Positions 8,109-16,749 of a stretch of 64,000 bases of DNA are shown one piece after another. Origin of the DNA: Phycisphaerae bacterium (GTDB lineage Bacteria; Planctomycetota; Phycisphaerae; Sedimentisphaerales; Anaerohalosphaeraceae); contig JAGPMT010000007.1 of the NCBI GenBank assembly GCA_018052735.1, positions 29,622 to 93,621 of the forward strand, read 5' to 3'. The translations under genes and the position numbers were made by a program. The notes below the pieces were generated by a model. It ran no database searches and was not told where the DNA came from. It worked only from the letters and a program-made list of their open reading frames with translations. How positions within the stretch are numbered: position 1 is the stretch's first letter; every line of letters begins with the position of its first letter.

Positions 8109-8984
8109 ATGAAGAATTTCCCTGCTGCACAATGGATGCTCTGCATGGCCGCCTTTGGAATACTGGTTTTGTCTGCTGCCGCTCAAGATGAAAGCAAACC
8201 GAAGGAACCTCCGCAGCCCGCTTCTGGGGAAACCAAAAGCAGGGAAATTACATCGGATATCTGGCATGAGATCTCGCTGGAATCAGATGATATTAAATTA
8301 ACAGAAAAAAAAGTGCAGGAGATTCTTGAAGAGCTTAAAAAAAGCAGCCCCCAGCAAGCCGAACAACTGGCTGCTTTGCGTCAGAGCGATCCTTCAAAAT
8401 TTATCGATGCCATTCGGGAAGAAATCCGCAAACATACACAGAGCGAAAAACCAGCTGCAGGGACGGAGGATAAATCGTCCCAATGGAAAGAGCAGCTGGA
8501 ACGACGGCATGAGCTGTTTTTGGAATGGTTCCAAAAAGGGTATGCTAATGAATTCGGCGAACTGGTCAAGCTTCGGGAATCCAATCCCGAAAAATATGTC
8601 CAGCGTGTTTTGGATCTGATGAAAGTGTATGAGCCGATTCAGCGTGCAGAACGAATCAGCCCCGAGCTGGCCTCGGTAATGAAAAAGGAATTGGAACTTC
8701 AAAAACAGCAGGATGAACTGCTTGTGCAGATTCGGCTGGCAGCCAAAGACCAGCAGCCGAAACTGACGGAGGAATTAAAACGGCTCGTTTCAACCCAATT
8801 TGATGCTATTGTATCGGAAAAGCAGATTCGCTGCGAACTCCTGCGGAAACGGCTGGAATCTCTCACCCAGCAGCTCGAAGCCCAAGCGGCTGAGCTGGAA
8901 TTACTTAAGAAAAACAAGAGTCAAACAGTCGAAGATAGAATCAAAGAATTGATTGAACGAAACGAAAAAATTAACTGGGATTAG
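8109..8984 (+). CDS. Exported coiled-coil protein of the ECF operon
   Basis: About 291 residues. An N-terminal signal ('MKNFPAAQWMLCMAAFGILVLSAAAQ') is followed by a proline/charge-rich linker and a long Glu/Lys/Gln-rich helical region with strong coiled-coil character, for example 'LRKRLESLTQQLEAQAAELE'. I chose ATG 8109 rather than the in-frame TTG at 8091 because GGAAAGGA lies correctly upstream. It follows the anti-sigma gene by five bases and is probably in the same transcript, perhaps as an envelope-stress partner. No catalytic motif seen. Confidence 0.72.
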   Translation: MKNFPAAQWMLCMAAFGILVLSAAAQDESKPKEPPQPASGETKSREITSDIWHEISLESDDIKLTEKKVQEILEELKKSSPQQAEQLAALRQSDPSKFIDAIREEIRKHTQSEKPAAGTEDKSSQWKEQLERRHELFLEWFQKGYANEFGELVKLRESNPEKYVQRVLDLMKVYEPIQRAERISPELASVMKKELELQKQQDELLVQIRLAAKDQQPKLTEELKRLVSTQFDAIVSEKQIRCELLRKRLESLTQQLEAQAAELELLKKNKSQTVEDRIKELIERNEKINWD

Positions 8985-9306
8985 GCAGCGAACATTCTCT
9001 CAGAGCCAGATGACGCCTTGCAAACCGCAAAATATCTCCAAATCATATATAGATTTATTGATGATGCCCGTTTCGCTTCCCGCTGTAAGTCGTTATGCAC
9101 AAATTGCTTAAACAAGAGCTTCTATGCATAGCAAATAAGTTAATCAAAAACATTTCTCCTTCTGCAAAGCTGGACGGGGAAAAAGAAAGAACTATTTTTA
9201 TACATTTTTTTCATCCTTTTTTTATATAAGTTATTAATAATAAAAGGGATACAATTATTGTCTTATGTGGACAATGTTTTACCATAAATAAAATGGTTCA
9301 GTTTGA
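8985..9306 (+). other. AT-rich intergenic region without a recognisable gene
   Basis: Begins directly after the ECF operon. It contains long T and A runs (around 9198-9245) and no open frame with a credible start, and no RNA gene that I recognise. The promoter and leader of pyrK begin at its right end. I see no clear terminator for the preceding operon. Confidence 0.6.
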
Positions 9307-9335
9307 TTGACATACATTTGTATGACTGCTATACT
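9307..9335 (+). promoter_or_regulatory. Strong sigma-70 promoter with overlapping dyad, upstream of pyrKD
   Basis: TTGACA (9307-9312), 17 bases, TATACT (9330-9335): near-consensus. An inverted repeat CTATAC (9329-9334) / GTATAG (9341-9346) overlaps the -10 and the start region, so a repressor could bind there. Transcription would start near 9342 and run into the hairpins at 9361-9428 and then pyrK. Confidence 0.75.
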
Positions 9336-9341
9336 CTTTTG

Positions 9342-9428
9342 TATAGTAAAAAGCGAATTTAACGGCTTTCTTTGCCGTGGCGGGCTTCCGGAATGTCGGT
9401 GGATGAATGTTCCGGAAGCTTTATTTTT
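9342..9428 (+). ncRNA. pyrK leader RNA with intrinsic terminator (attenuator or small RNA)
   Basis: Downstream of the promoter the transcript has a small hairpin (ACGGC, seven-base loop, GCCGT at about 9362-9378). A 10-bp perfect stem follows, GCTTCCGGAA (9384-9393) with TTCCGGAAGC (9410-9419), and then TTTATTTTT. That is an intrinsic terminator 28 bases before the pyrK start. Either pyrKD is controlled by attenuation or the 85-nt RNA is an independent product. The known PyrR-binding loop consensus is not evident, and I see no obvious alternative antiterminator pairing. Confidence 0.55.
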
Positions 9429-9455
9429 GTAACTTATTTGTCAAAAAGGGATTAG

Positions 9456-10382
9456 ATGCAAAAAGGAGTGTTCCAGGCTGAAGTCTTAAGCAACCAGCAA
9501 ATTCGACGCTGTTATTACCGACTGAACCTTCAATTTGACTCAAAAGGCAGCCTTCTTTTCAGCAGCGTGGTCCCCGGACAATTTCTTGAACTTGACGTAA
9601 GCAGCATATCCTTACCTCCTGCATCTTTAATCCCGGAACATCTTCGGGAGACTGCCGCAAAGCAGGTATTTTTACGAAGACCCTTCAGTTTTTCCGATGT
9701 GATCAAAGTAAATGATGCAGAAGGAACTGTCGTTAGAGTTGAAATCCTCTATTGTGTGTTAGGCCCAGCTACTGTCCGAATGATGGCGCTGAAATCCAAA
9801 GACAAAATCAGCGTACTTGGTCCCTTAGGCAACGGATTTTCAATTCCTCAAAATCTGCAGACGGCAATTCTTATAGCCGGTGGAATGGGCTCTCCTCCCC
9901 TGCTTCATCTGGCCAGCTATTTAAAACACAGTTTGCCGCAATGCCGCATCGTCAGCTTTGTTGGTGCAAAATCCTGTGAAGATTTGCCGTTTACCGTCCG
10001 AATTGGGAATTTCAAAGGCCTTGTGCTGGAAGAATTTGAGTTGATTCAAGTCCCCTCGTTTATTGCAACCGATGACGGTTCAGCCGGCTATCGGGGTTTT
10101 GTTACAGATTGCGCACGCCGATGGCTGCAAAATCATACTTGCGATCCTGCCTCAACAGCAATCTTCGCCTGCGGGCCGGAAGCTATGCTGAAAAGCACAG
10201 CGCGTCTGGCAGGAGATTTTTCGCTGCCCTGTCAAATCAGTATGGAAAGGATGATGGCCTGCGGCATCGGCTTATGCCAAAGCTGTGCCGTTGAAGTAAA
10301 AAATGCAGAGACACGCTATCAATTATGCTGTAAGGACGGCCCGGTCTTCGATGCCCGCAATGTTATATTTCAGGCAGACTGA
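9456..10382 (+). CDS. pyrK: Dihydroorotate dehydrogenase electron transfer subunit
   Basis: 308-residue FAD/2Fe-2S protein that passes electrons from dihydroorotate oxidation to NAD in class 1B dihydroorotate dehydrogenase. An N-terminal flavin-binding barrel ('FLRRPFSFSDV' is the FAD motif) precedes an NAD-binding domain ('AILIAGGMGSPPLLHLA', 'FACGPEAMLKS'). C-terminal cysteines at about 269, 274, 277 and 291/292 ('ACGIGLCQSCAVEV', 'LCCKDGPVFD') bind the 2Fe-2S cluster. The stop overlaps the pyrD start (TGATGG), so the two subunits are coupled. Confidence 0.95.
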   Translation: MQKGVFQAEVLSNQQIRRCYYRLNLQFDSKGSLLFSSVVPGQFLELDVSSISLPPASLIPEHLRETAAKQVFLRRPFSFSDVIKVNDAEGTVVRVEILYCVLGPATVRMMALKSKDKISVLGPLGNGFSIPQNLQTAILIAGGMGSPPLLHLASYLKHSLPQCRIVSFVGAKSCEDLPFTVRIGNFKGLVLEEFELIQVPSFIATDDGSAGYRGFVTDCARRWLQNHTCDPASTAIFACGPEAMLKSTARLAGDFSLPCQISMERMMACGIGLCQSCAVEVKNAETRYQLCCKDGPVFDARNVIFQAD

Positions 10383-11314
10383 TGGAAGCAGATACTACAT
10401 TAAAAACAGAATTTGCCGGACTTGAATTGGCAAGTCCGGTATTCCTGGCATCTGGAACCTGCGGTTATGCCGATGAACTTGCCGAGTTCATGGATTTATC
10501 AATTCTTGGCGGCATAACCACAAAAAGCATCACACTTGAATCCCGTAAAGGAAATCCGACACCCCGGATAGTCGAAACCTGCGGAGGCATGCTCAACGCC
10601 ATCGGTTTGGCTAATATGGGCTTGGAACAGTTCCAAAACCAGATGCTTCCTGTATTGGAGAAACTGCCCACACGCGTTTTTGTGAACTTGGCAGGAAAAA
10701 CAATTGAAGAGTATGCGGCTGTCGCCCGGGCACTATCTGCCGAAACAGCTATTGACGGTTTCGAATTGAATATCAGCTGTCCAAATGTCAAAAAAGGCGG
10801 CATTACATTCGGCACCGATCCCGTGCTTATTCGGGAGATTACAGCCGCTGTTAAAAAGGAATGCGGCAAAAAACCGCTTATGGTCAAACTGACTCCGATG
10901 GTGACAAATATTACCACAACCGCAACTGCCGCCATTGAAGGCGGAGCCGATGCATTAAGCATGATAAACACCTTTACCGCAATGGTTATCGACATTCATC
11001 AACGCAGGCCGGTCTTGGCCAATCGGACAGGCGGGCTCAGCGGACCCGCAATCAAGCCCATAGCAGTGTACTTAGTCAGCAAAGTCTATCAAGAGGCGGC
11101 CAAAGATGCCGGCATTCCTATTTTAGGGATGGGAGGGATAATGACGGCATCTGACGCTCTGGAATTTTTCATTGCAGGCGCTTCTGCCGTCGCTATAGGG
11201 ACAGCAACATTCATTTACCCCGATACAGCCCGGCGGGTAATTGAGGGATTGCGGTGTTATTGCACCCAAAAAGGATTCTCCCGCATTTCAGATCTTGTCG
11301 GCACCCTGCAATAA
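10382..11314 (+). CDS. pyrD: Dihydroorotate dehydrogenase class 1B, catalytic subunit
   Basis: 310-residue FMN barrel enzyme converting dihydroorotate to orotate. Signature stretches are 'LASGTCGYADELAEF', 'NISCPNVKKGG' with the catalytic cysteine of class 1 enzymes at about residue 133, 'PLMVKLTPMVTNI', 'NRTGGLSGPAIKPIA' and the FMN phosphate region 'GMGGIMTASDALEF' followed by 'GTATF'. Coupling to pyrK places it in class 1B, which uses NAD and suits anaerobic metabolism. The other pyrimidine genes (pyrR, pyrB, pyrC) are 18 kb away on the other strand. Confidence 0.96.
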   Translation: MEADTTLKTEFAGLELASPVFLASGTCGYADELAEFMDLSILGGITTKSITLESRKGNPTPRIVETCGGMLNAIGLANMGLEQFQNQMLPVLEKLPTRVFVNLAGKTIEEYAAVARALSAETAIDGFELNISCPNVKKGGITFGTDPVLIREITAAVKKECGKKPLMVKLTPMVTNITTTATAAIEGGADALSMINTFTAMVIDIHQRRPVLANRTGGLSGPAIKPIAVYLVSKVYQEAAKDAGIPILGMGGIMTASDALEFFIAGASAVAIGTATFIYPDTARRVIEGLRCYCTQKGFSRISDLVGTLQ

Positions 11315-11401
11315 AAAGAGGCACTTTACAGAATTGTTTTCTAAACCTATATTTATTTCAGTATAACAGTATCAAAATGCCGAAAATGAGTAAAGAGTGC
11401 T

Positions 11402-11710
11402 ATGAGCCAATCAGAAATACTAAAATTGTTAATGGACTATTTTCCAACGGCGGTTAATACCGGACGAAGTCTTGTTTTTATCAGCGAAGACTGGCGAATT
11501 GAACTGATTGAGAGAAAAAATCCCTTTTTCGGACAGAATATTACGAATACTCCTATTATACGCGTTAAAGTTTTTAAAAAAGCCCTTAACGGCGAATTTC
11601 TTGCCGGCCATTATGAAGATTTTCAAATTCTTTCAATTAATGACCTTGCCTTACAGATTGAACGATATATTCAAAACGCTGTAGGCACAAATATTCGGGA
11701 AAATGCATAA
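11402..11710 (+). CDS. Hypothetical protein, 102 residues
   Basis: Small soluble alpha/beta protein with no recognised family. It begins 'MSQSEILKLLMDYFPTAVN' and contains alternating hydrophobic strands such as 'IRVKVFKKALNGEFL'. AAAGAG lies just before the ATG. Its last eight bases overlap the start of the DUF167 gene, suggesting co-translation. Confidence 0.65.
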   Translation: MSQSEILKLLMDYFPTAVNTGRSLVFISEDWRIELIERKNPFFGQNITNTPIIRVKVFKKALNGEFLAGHYEDFQILSINDLALQIERYIQNAVGTNIRENA

Positions 11711-12011
11711 TCTGCTGTCCGCTATCTGCAGAGAACATCCTCAAGGGGTGGAGATAACAGTCAAGGCCGTTGCCGGCAGCAGCCGAACGGCAATTGCCGG
11801 AATCCACGGCCAAATGCTGAAAATCAAAGTTGCCGCACCTCCGGAAAAAGGAAAGGCCAACAAGGCAATTGTTGAACTTTTGGCCAATAAATTGAAACTG
11901 AAAAAGTCTGACGTACTGATTCAAAGCGGCCATACAAGCTGTGTCAAACAGGTTTTATTTCAAGGGATTACAGTGCATGATGTGGAAATCCTGTTTAACG
12001 AAAAAACCTGA
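11703..12011 (+). CDS. DUF167 / YggU family protein
   Basis: 102 residues matching the YggU (DUF167) family in length and in the core 'ITVKAVAGSSRTAIAG', 'LKIKVAAPPEKGKANKA' and 'VLIQSGHTSCVKQV', the last corresponding to the usual 'GxxSRxK' region. Function of the family is not established. It overlaps the hypothetical gene upstream by eight bases and the TPR gene downstream. Confidence 0.9.
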   Translation: MHNLLSAICREHPQGVEITVKAVAGSSRTAIAGIHGQMLKIKVAAPPEKGKANKAIVELLANKLKLKKSDVLIQSGHTSCVKQVLFQGITVHDVEILFNEKT

Positions 12012-13701
12012 ATCTCGGGATTTTTCTGCCGGATTCTGTATGCTTGCGGCGGCATCTTTGCTGCTGAGCCTGCAGGCAGATGGAGTCACTCTGGCAAATT
12101 CACAGAAACAGGGGCTTCGGGCTTACACGATCGAGGGCATGCTGAGACTCCCTGACAATGAGATTGACATCGGCACAGCCGCATTGATTTTAAGCCGCCA
12201 ATGGGGAAGCCAGCGAACACTCTATGTATATCGTCGAAAAATTGATGATATGGCTGAGGCCATTCTAAAAAAACTGCAGGAACAGCATCTGCCCGCTGAC
12301 CATCGTGCTGTCAGCGTCATGAATACCTACTTGTTTGAGGAACTCGGGTTCTCATCTGTCGAAACGGCAGACAATCCGGAGGATTTATTCCTGCATACTG
12401 TTCTGGATAAAAAAAGGGGATATTGCCTGAGTCTTTCTATTTTATATCTTGCAGTTGCCGAGCGGCTGGGGCTTCCTGTGTACGGAGTGGTTGTTCCGGG
12501 GCATTTTTTCGTTCGGTACGATGACGGCCGCCATCGGATGAATATTGAAACCACATCCAAAGGGGCTGGCGCTGATGATGCGCACTATATCGCCACATTC
12601 AAACCGCCTGCCAATCCCCAGATGCTCTATATGAAAAATCTGACTCCCAAACAAACTCTGGGATGCTTTTTCAACAATTTAGGCAACAGCTATACAGCCG
12701 TTGGAGATACCGAGAAGGCCTTCGAATCGCTTCTGCGTGCTGTTCAAATTAATCCCCTTCTGTCAGAAGCGAATATGAATCTGGGAAATATTTATCTCCA
12801 GAAAAAAATGCCGCACCAAGCCATTGCCCAATACGAAAAGGCCTTGTCAATTCTCGGAAGCGACGCCAAAGTGATGAATAACCTCGGTTCTGCTTATATG
12901 CAGTTATCCAATTACCCTCGTGCCGAATCCTATTACAAGACCGCCTTATCACTCGATCCGCAATATACAGATGTTTATCGAAATTTGGCCCAAGCGCTGC
13001 AAATGCAGGGAAAATATGAAGAAGCTGTCAGCCAGCTTCAGGCAGCTGTTGTCCTGAATCCGAAGGATGCGGCAGCGTTTGCTCTGCTAGGACAGATTTG
13101 CCGCCAACTCCAGCGTTTCCCGGATGCAGAAAAATACCTCTCGAAGGCTTTGTCGCTGGATGCATCGCTGGCATCCGTACGGATTTCCCTCGGCTATCTC
13201 TATTTAGACCAGAGCCGGCTGGAACAGGCGCAGGAGGAGTTTTCATCTGCCCTTCAGTCAGCCGACACCGCCGCGCAGGCCTATTTCGGCTTAGCGCAGA
13301 TTTACCATCAAAAGGGACAGGCTGAGGATGAAATCGCTGCCTACGAGCAAGCCCTCGCTATCGACCCGTCGATGACGGCTGCGCTGCAGAACCTTGGCAA
13401 TGCCTACAGCCGAAAAGGCAATGACATGGCGGCAATTGACGCCTATAAGAAAGCGATTCGCATTAATCCTAAAAATCCGGATCTGCACTACAATCTGGGC
13501 ATTGCGCTGGCCAAAATGCAACATCATGAGCAGGCCATAGCGGCTTTTTTGGAAGCAATCCAGCTGGACGCCAACAATGCCGCCGCTTATAATGGATTAG
13601 CAATTTCGTATTACCAGTCCGGCAATAAAGAGCTGGCTCGAATCTATGCCCAGAAAGCAAAATCGCTGGGATTCGAAATTTCTGATATATTGCTGAAATA
13701 A
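11977..13701 (+). CDS. Exported transglutaminase-like (SirB1-type) protein with TPR array
   Basis: About 574 residues. A signal-like N terminus ('FCMLAAASLLLSLQADG') is followed at roughly 80-200 by a transglutaminase-like/SirB1-type domain ('TVLDKKRGYCLSLSILYLAVAERLGLP' in two blocks, then 'VVVPGHFFVRY'). This retains Cys in GYC and His in GHFF. From residue ~220 to the end there are about ten tetratricopeptide repeats ('FNNLGNSYTAVGDTEKAFES', 'LGNAYSRKGNDMAAIDAYKK'). I chose ATG 11977, with AAGGGA nine bases upstream, over the frame's earlier codon at 11941. It overlaps the end of the DUF167 gene by 35 bases. Probably an envelope protein-interaction scaffold. Confidence 0.82.
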   Translation: MMWKSCLTKKPESRDFSAGFCMLAAASLLLSLQADGVTLANSQKQGLRAYTIEGMLRLPDNEIDIGTAALILSRQWGSQRTLYVYRRKIDDMAEAILKKLQEQHLPADHRAVSVMNTYLFEELGFSSVETADNPEDLFLHTVLDKKRGYCLSLSILYLAVAERLGLPVYGVVVPGHFFVRYDDGRHRMNIETTSKGAGADDAHYIATFKPPANPQMLYMKNLTPKQTLGCFFNNLGNSYTAVGDTEKAFESLLRAVQINPLLSEANMNLGNIYLQKKMPHQAIAQYEKALSILGSDAKVMNNLGSAYMQLSNYPRAESYYKTALSLDPQYTDVYRNLAQALQMQGKYEEAVSQLQAAVVLNPKDAAAFALLGQICRQLQRFPDAEKYLSKALSLDASLASVRISLGYLYLDQSRLEQAQEEFSSALQSADTAAQAYFGLAQIYHQKGQAEDEIAAYEQALAIDPSMTAALQNLGNAYSRKGNDMAAIDAYKKAIRINPKNPDLHYNLGIALAKMQHHEQAIAAFLEAIQLDANNAAAYNGLAISYYQSGNKELARIYAQKAKSLGFEISDILLK

Positions 13702-13719
13702 AATTATGAAAGGAAAAAT

Positions 13720-14571
13720 ATGAATAAACAGCAGAAAATTCTGACGGGTATCGTTTTTATCCTGTTTGTACTTATTGTTGCCGCCGGCATCCTGATAAAA
13801 ATATACGGCAATGAAGCATTGCGCATCGGAATAGAAAAGGCATCCCAAAGCGCATTACAAGTCAAAACGCGTCTGGCTGGGCTTCAATTGTCGCTGCTCC
13901 GCGGAACGTTGGATTTGCATAATCTGGAAATCGATAATCCCGAAGGCTTTGAGCACCCTACCTTCCTCAAGCTTGGGCATGGCCACACCGCTTTAAACAT
14001 TCGCAGTCTTCTCGATGAAACAATTGTAATCGATAGGATTCAGCTTGAAAACATCGAAATCGTACTTGAACAAAAAGGCCTGACCAGCAACCTGAAAGAG
14101 ATACTCAATAATCTGCCTAAAAGCGAAGGTCAAGAACCAAAAGCAGAAGAAAAAAAATCCAAAAACATTCAAATTACCCAACTGATTATCAAGGATGTCA
14201 AAGTCAAGGCCAATTTAGTGCCGGTGGAAGGGCTTGCGCGGGCTTCGACGGTCAGTATCCCTCTCAAGGAAATCCGTATGGAAAATATCGGCACAGCAGA
14301 GAAGATAGATGCCGTTCAGCTGACCGCCATGATTATTCGGGCTATTGCCGAAGGCATAGTCGAACAGGGCAAAGGCATTCTCCCTCTGGATATGATAAAC
14401 TCCTTTACAGAAGAGTTGTCAAAACAAGGCGAAGCACTCCTCCGTACCGGGCAGCAGCTGCTGGAAGAGGCCGGAAAAACCGGCAAAGAACTGCTGGATG
14501 TTCCGCAGGATATTGGGAAAAAAGCGGCTGAAGGTCTTAAAGGACTGCTGCCCGGCAAGAAAGAGGAGTAA
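13720..14571 (+). CDS. AsmA/DUF748-like single-pass envelope protein
   Basis: 283 residues with an N-terminal transmembrane anchor ('ILTGIVFILFVLIVAAGILI'). An AsmA-type beta region follows ('TRLAGLQLSLLRGTLDLHNL', then 'VIDRIQLENIEIVLEQKG'). The C terminus is helical and Lys/Glu rich. AsmA-like proteins are linked to phospholipid or outer-membrane homeostasis, which fits the lpx genes downstream. This one is far shorter than full AsmA/YhdP proteins. It begins 18 bases after the TPR gene with AAAGGAAA upstream. Confidence 0.75.
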   Translation: MNKQQKILTGIVFILFVLIVAAGILIKIYGNEALRIGIEKASQSALQVKTRLAGLQLSLLRGTLDLHNLEIDNPEGFEHPTFLKLGHGHTALNIRSLLDETIVIDRIQLENIEIVLEQKGLTSNLKEILNNLPKSEGQEPKAEEKKSKNIQITQLIIKDVKVKANLVPVEGLARASTVSIPLKEIRMENIGTAEKIDAVQLTAMIIRAIAEGIVEQGKGILPLDMINSFTEELSKQGEALLRTGQQLLEEAGKTGKELLDVPQDIGKKAAEGLKGLLPGKKEE

Positions 14572-14626
14572 TGCTGTTGGCTGTGACGGCGGTTATCCTG
14601 CTGGTCCTGTGTTTTACTGAACGGCT

Positions 14627-15631
14627 ATGCAAAATCAAGAACAGATAAGAAACGGGGTCATTCTGCATCCGGGCGCTGTCGGGGACTGTCTTCTGACACT
14701 TCCTCTGGCTGATTATATGAAAAAAGTGTTCGGATTAGATCAGATGGATTTTATCGGAAGAACCGAATATATTGATTTCTATCCGGGCCGAACCTGTATT
14801 GACCGCATTCGTTCGATCGAAAGCATTGAACTGCACCGTTTATTTGAAGATAAAAATAGTTTTTTTCTCGAAGATAAAGACCGCCTTTTAGAGGCATTTG
14901 CCGGCTATGAACAAATCGTCAGTTTTCTCGGCGCCGGTCATCCTTCGTTCGAGACAAACCTGCTTTTTACCGTTCATAGCACTCACTCGGCAGATGTGGC
15001 TGTTTTATCTTCAGCAATTCCCGATGACTACACAGCTCATATTACAGACTTTTATTTGCAGCAGTTCCTAAATGAACATCATCTTGAACAAGCAGATGCC
15101 AAAATAGAATCCGATGCATTGATTGTGCCTGTTGCCTCCGATTATTCTGCGGGGCAGGAGATGCTCGAACAGATTGGAATTCAGCATGAACAGCCGATTG
15201 CTGTTATTCATCCCGGCAGCGGATCTCCTGCTAAAAGCTGGCATTGGACGAATTATTTGCAGCTTGGTTCAGAATTAAAGGCAAATAATATCCAGACTAT
15301 CTTTATCTTGGGACCCGCCGAACAAGACCGAATGCCGGAAGAATCGGCTCAAATTCGAGAAAAGGAAATCGTTCTGGAAAACCTGACTCTCGGACAAGTT
15401 GTGCAGCTGCTTACGCAAGCAGATGTTTTTGTAGGAAATGACAGCGGTATCAGCCATCTTTCCGGGATGCTTGGCAAACGAACAATCGCGTTATTTGGAC
15501 CGACCAATCCCGCTCATTTCCACCCGCTGGGCCGTTCTGTGACAATTCTCACTCCCAATGCAGATAGTTTCTCTGCATTCAATTTGGCAGAATGCAAAAA
15601 GGTTTTCGATTCCGTCATTCAAATGTTGTGA
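14627..15631 (+). CDS. Glycosyltransferase family 9 (heptosyltransferase-like)
   Basis: 334 residues with the GT9 double-Rossmann pattern: an N-terminal 'GVILHPGAVGDCLLTLPLADY', the central 'AVIHPGSGSPAKSWHWTNY' (nucleotide-sugar binding), and 'VFVGNDSGISHLSGMLGKRT' followed by 'ALFGPTNPAHF'. Such enzymes add heptose or related sugars to the LPS core. Neighbouring lpxD and lpxI support a role in LPS. The sugar donor cannot be told. Confidence 0.88.
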   Translation: MQNQEQIRNGVILHPGAVGDCLLTLPLADYMKKVFGLDQMDFIGRTEYIDFYPGRTCIDRIRSIESIELHRLFEDKNSFFLEDKDRLLEAFAGYEQIVSFLGAGHPSFETNLLFTVHSTHSADVAVLSSAIPDDYTAHITDFYLQQFLNEHHLEQADAKIESDALIVPVASDYSAGQEMLEQIGIQHEQPIAVIHPGSGSPAKSWHWTNYLQLGSELKANNIQTIFILGPAEQDRMPEESAQIREKEIVLENLTLGQVVQLLTQADVFVGNDSGISHLSGMLGKRTIALFGPTNPAHFHPLGRSVTILTPNADSFSAFNLAECKKVFDSVIQML

Positions 15632-15652
15632 TTGATTCCTTCAATTCAAGAT

Positions 15653-15680
15653 TTGACGCAGCAAATCGCAATGGTATAAT
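15653..15680 (+). promoter_or_regulatory. Promoter of lpxD-lpxI
   Basis: TTGACG (15653-15658), 16 bases, TATAAT (15675-15680), 30 bases before the lpxD start. The -10 is perfect and the -35 is 5 of 6. Confidence 0.7.
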
Positions 15681-15709
15681 GACCTCTCGTAATATGAACA
15701 GGACTGATT

Positions 15710-16744
15710 ATGTCTCCAAAAACTATACAGGAAATTGCTGAACATGTTGGCGGCCGTGTGATTGGCCAAGGTGATGTCCTTATTTCATCGGCTGCCACCT
15801 TGGATAATGCCGGACCCGGACAGATAACCTTTTTAAGCAATCCCAAATATACCTCGCGTGTAAAAACAACGCAGGCCGCAGGGATTCTTGTTTCCAAACA
15901 GGTTGAAACTGACGCCAGTCAAATCCTTGTTGAAGATCCCTATTATGCTTTCATGCAGGCTGTTGTCTTGCTGCATGGTCACCGGCGTCACCCGCAGACC
16001 GGCATCAGCGAGCAGGCCTCCATTGCTTCCTCAGCCCACATCGGCAGCAACTGCAATATTCATGCCTTTGCTGTCATCTGCGAGAACGCCGTTATTGGAA
16101 ACAACTGTCAGATTTATTCCGGCGTGTTTATAGGCCCCAACGCCGTAATCGGGAATGACTGTGTTTTATATCCCAACGCTGTCATTTACGATGGATGCCG
16201 GCTGGGAAATCGGGTGATTGTGCAGTCGAATGCATCAATCGGACAAGACGGCTTTGGTTTTGCAACACACAAAGGCCAACATCACAAAATTCCCCAGATT
16301 GGGATTGTTATTCTGGAAGACGATGTGGAAATCGGCTCCGGCTGTGTTGTCGAACGGGGCACACTGGATGATACGATAATAGGAAAAGGCAGCAAACTGG
16401 GCGACTTGGTAGCCATTGGACACGGCACAAAAATCGGGCCGCATTGTCTTTTAGTACCGCAGGCAGGTGTGGCCGGCTCGGCTGAGCTGGGACATCACTG
16501 CGTTTTGGGCGGACAAGTTGGTGTGGTCGGCCATATCAAAGTAGGCAATATGGTCAAAATCGGCGCCAAGGCAGGAGTCATTAATGATGTGCCGGATGGA
16601 GCCACACTTGTCGGCACTCCGGCAATTGATGCGAATACAGCCAAACGCGCATATGCACTGATCGAAACGCTGCCTCAAATGCGGCAGAAGCTGCGTCAGC
16701 TGGAAAAACAAATTGAGGGATTAACCGGCGGTCCGAAATCCTAA
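15710..16744 (+). CDS. lpxD: UDP-3-O-acylglucosamine N-acyltransferase
   Basis: 344 residues. It adds the N-linked acyl chain to UDP-3-O-acylglucosamine in lipid A synthesis. The N-terminal uridine-binding domain ('GPGQITFLSNPKYTSRVKTT') is followed by a long left-handed hexapeptide-repeat helix ('NCNIHAFAVICENAVIGNNC') and the LpxD-specific 'SIGQDGFGFATHKG'. The catalytic histidine region is 'DLVAIGHGTKIGPHCL' at about residue 237, and a helical C terminus follows. Followed after five bases by lpxI. Confidence 0.95.
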   Translation: MSPKTIQEIAEHVGGRVIGQGDVLISSAATLDNAGPGQITFLSNPKYTSRVKTTQAAGILVSKQVETDASQILVEDPYYAFMQAVVLLHGHRRHPQTGISEQASIASSAHIGSNCNIHAFAVICENAVIGNNCQIYSGVFIGPNAVIGNDCVLYPNAVIYDGCRLGNRVIVQSNASIGQDGFGFATHKGQHHKIPQIGIVILEDDVEIGSGCVVERGTLDDTIIGKGSKLGDLVAIGHGTKIGPHCLLVPQAGVAGSAELGHHCVLGGQVGVVGHIKVGNMVKIGAKAGVINDVPDGATLVGTPAIDANTAKRAYALIETLPQMRQKLRQLEKQIEGLTGGPKS

Positions 16745-16749
16745 GCCAG

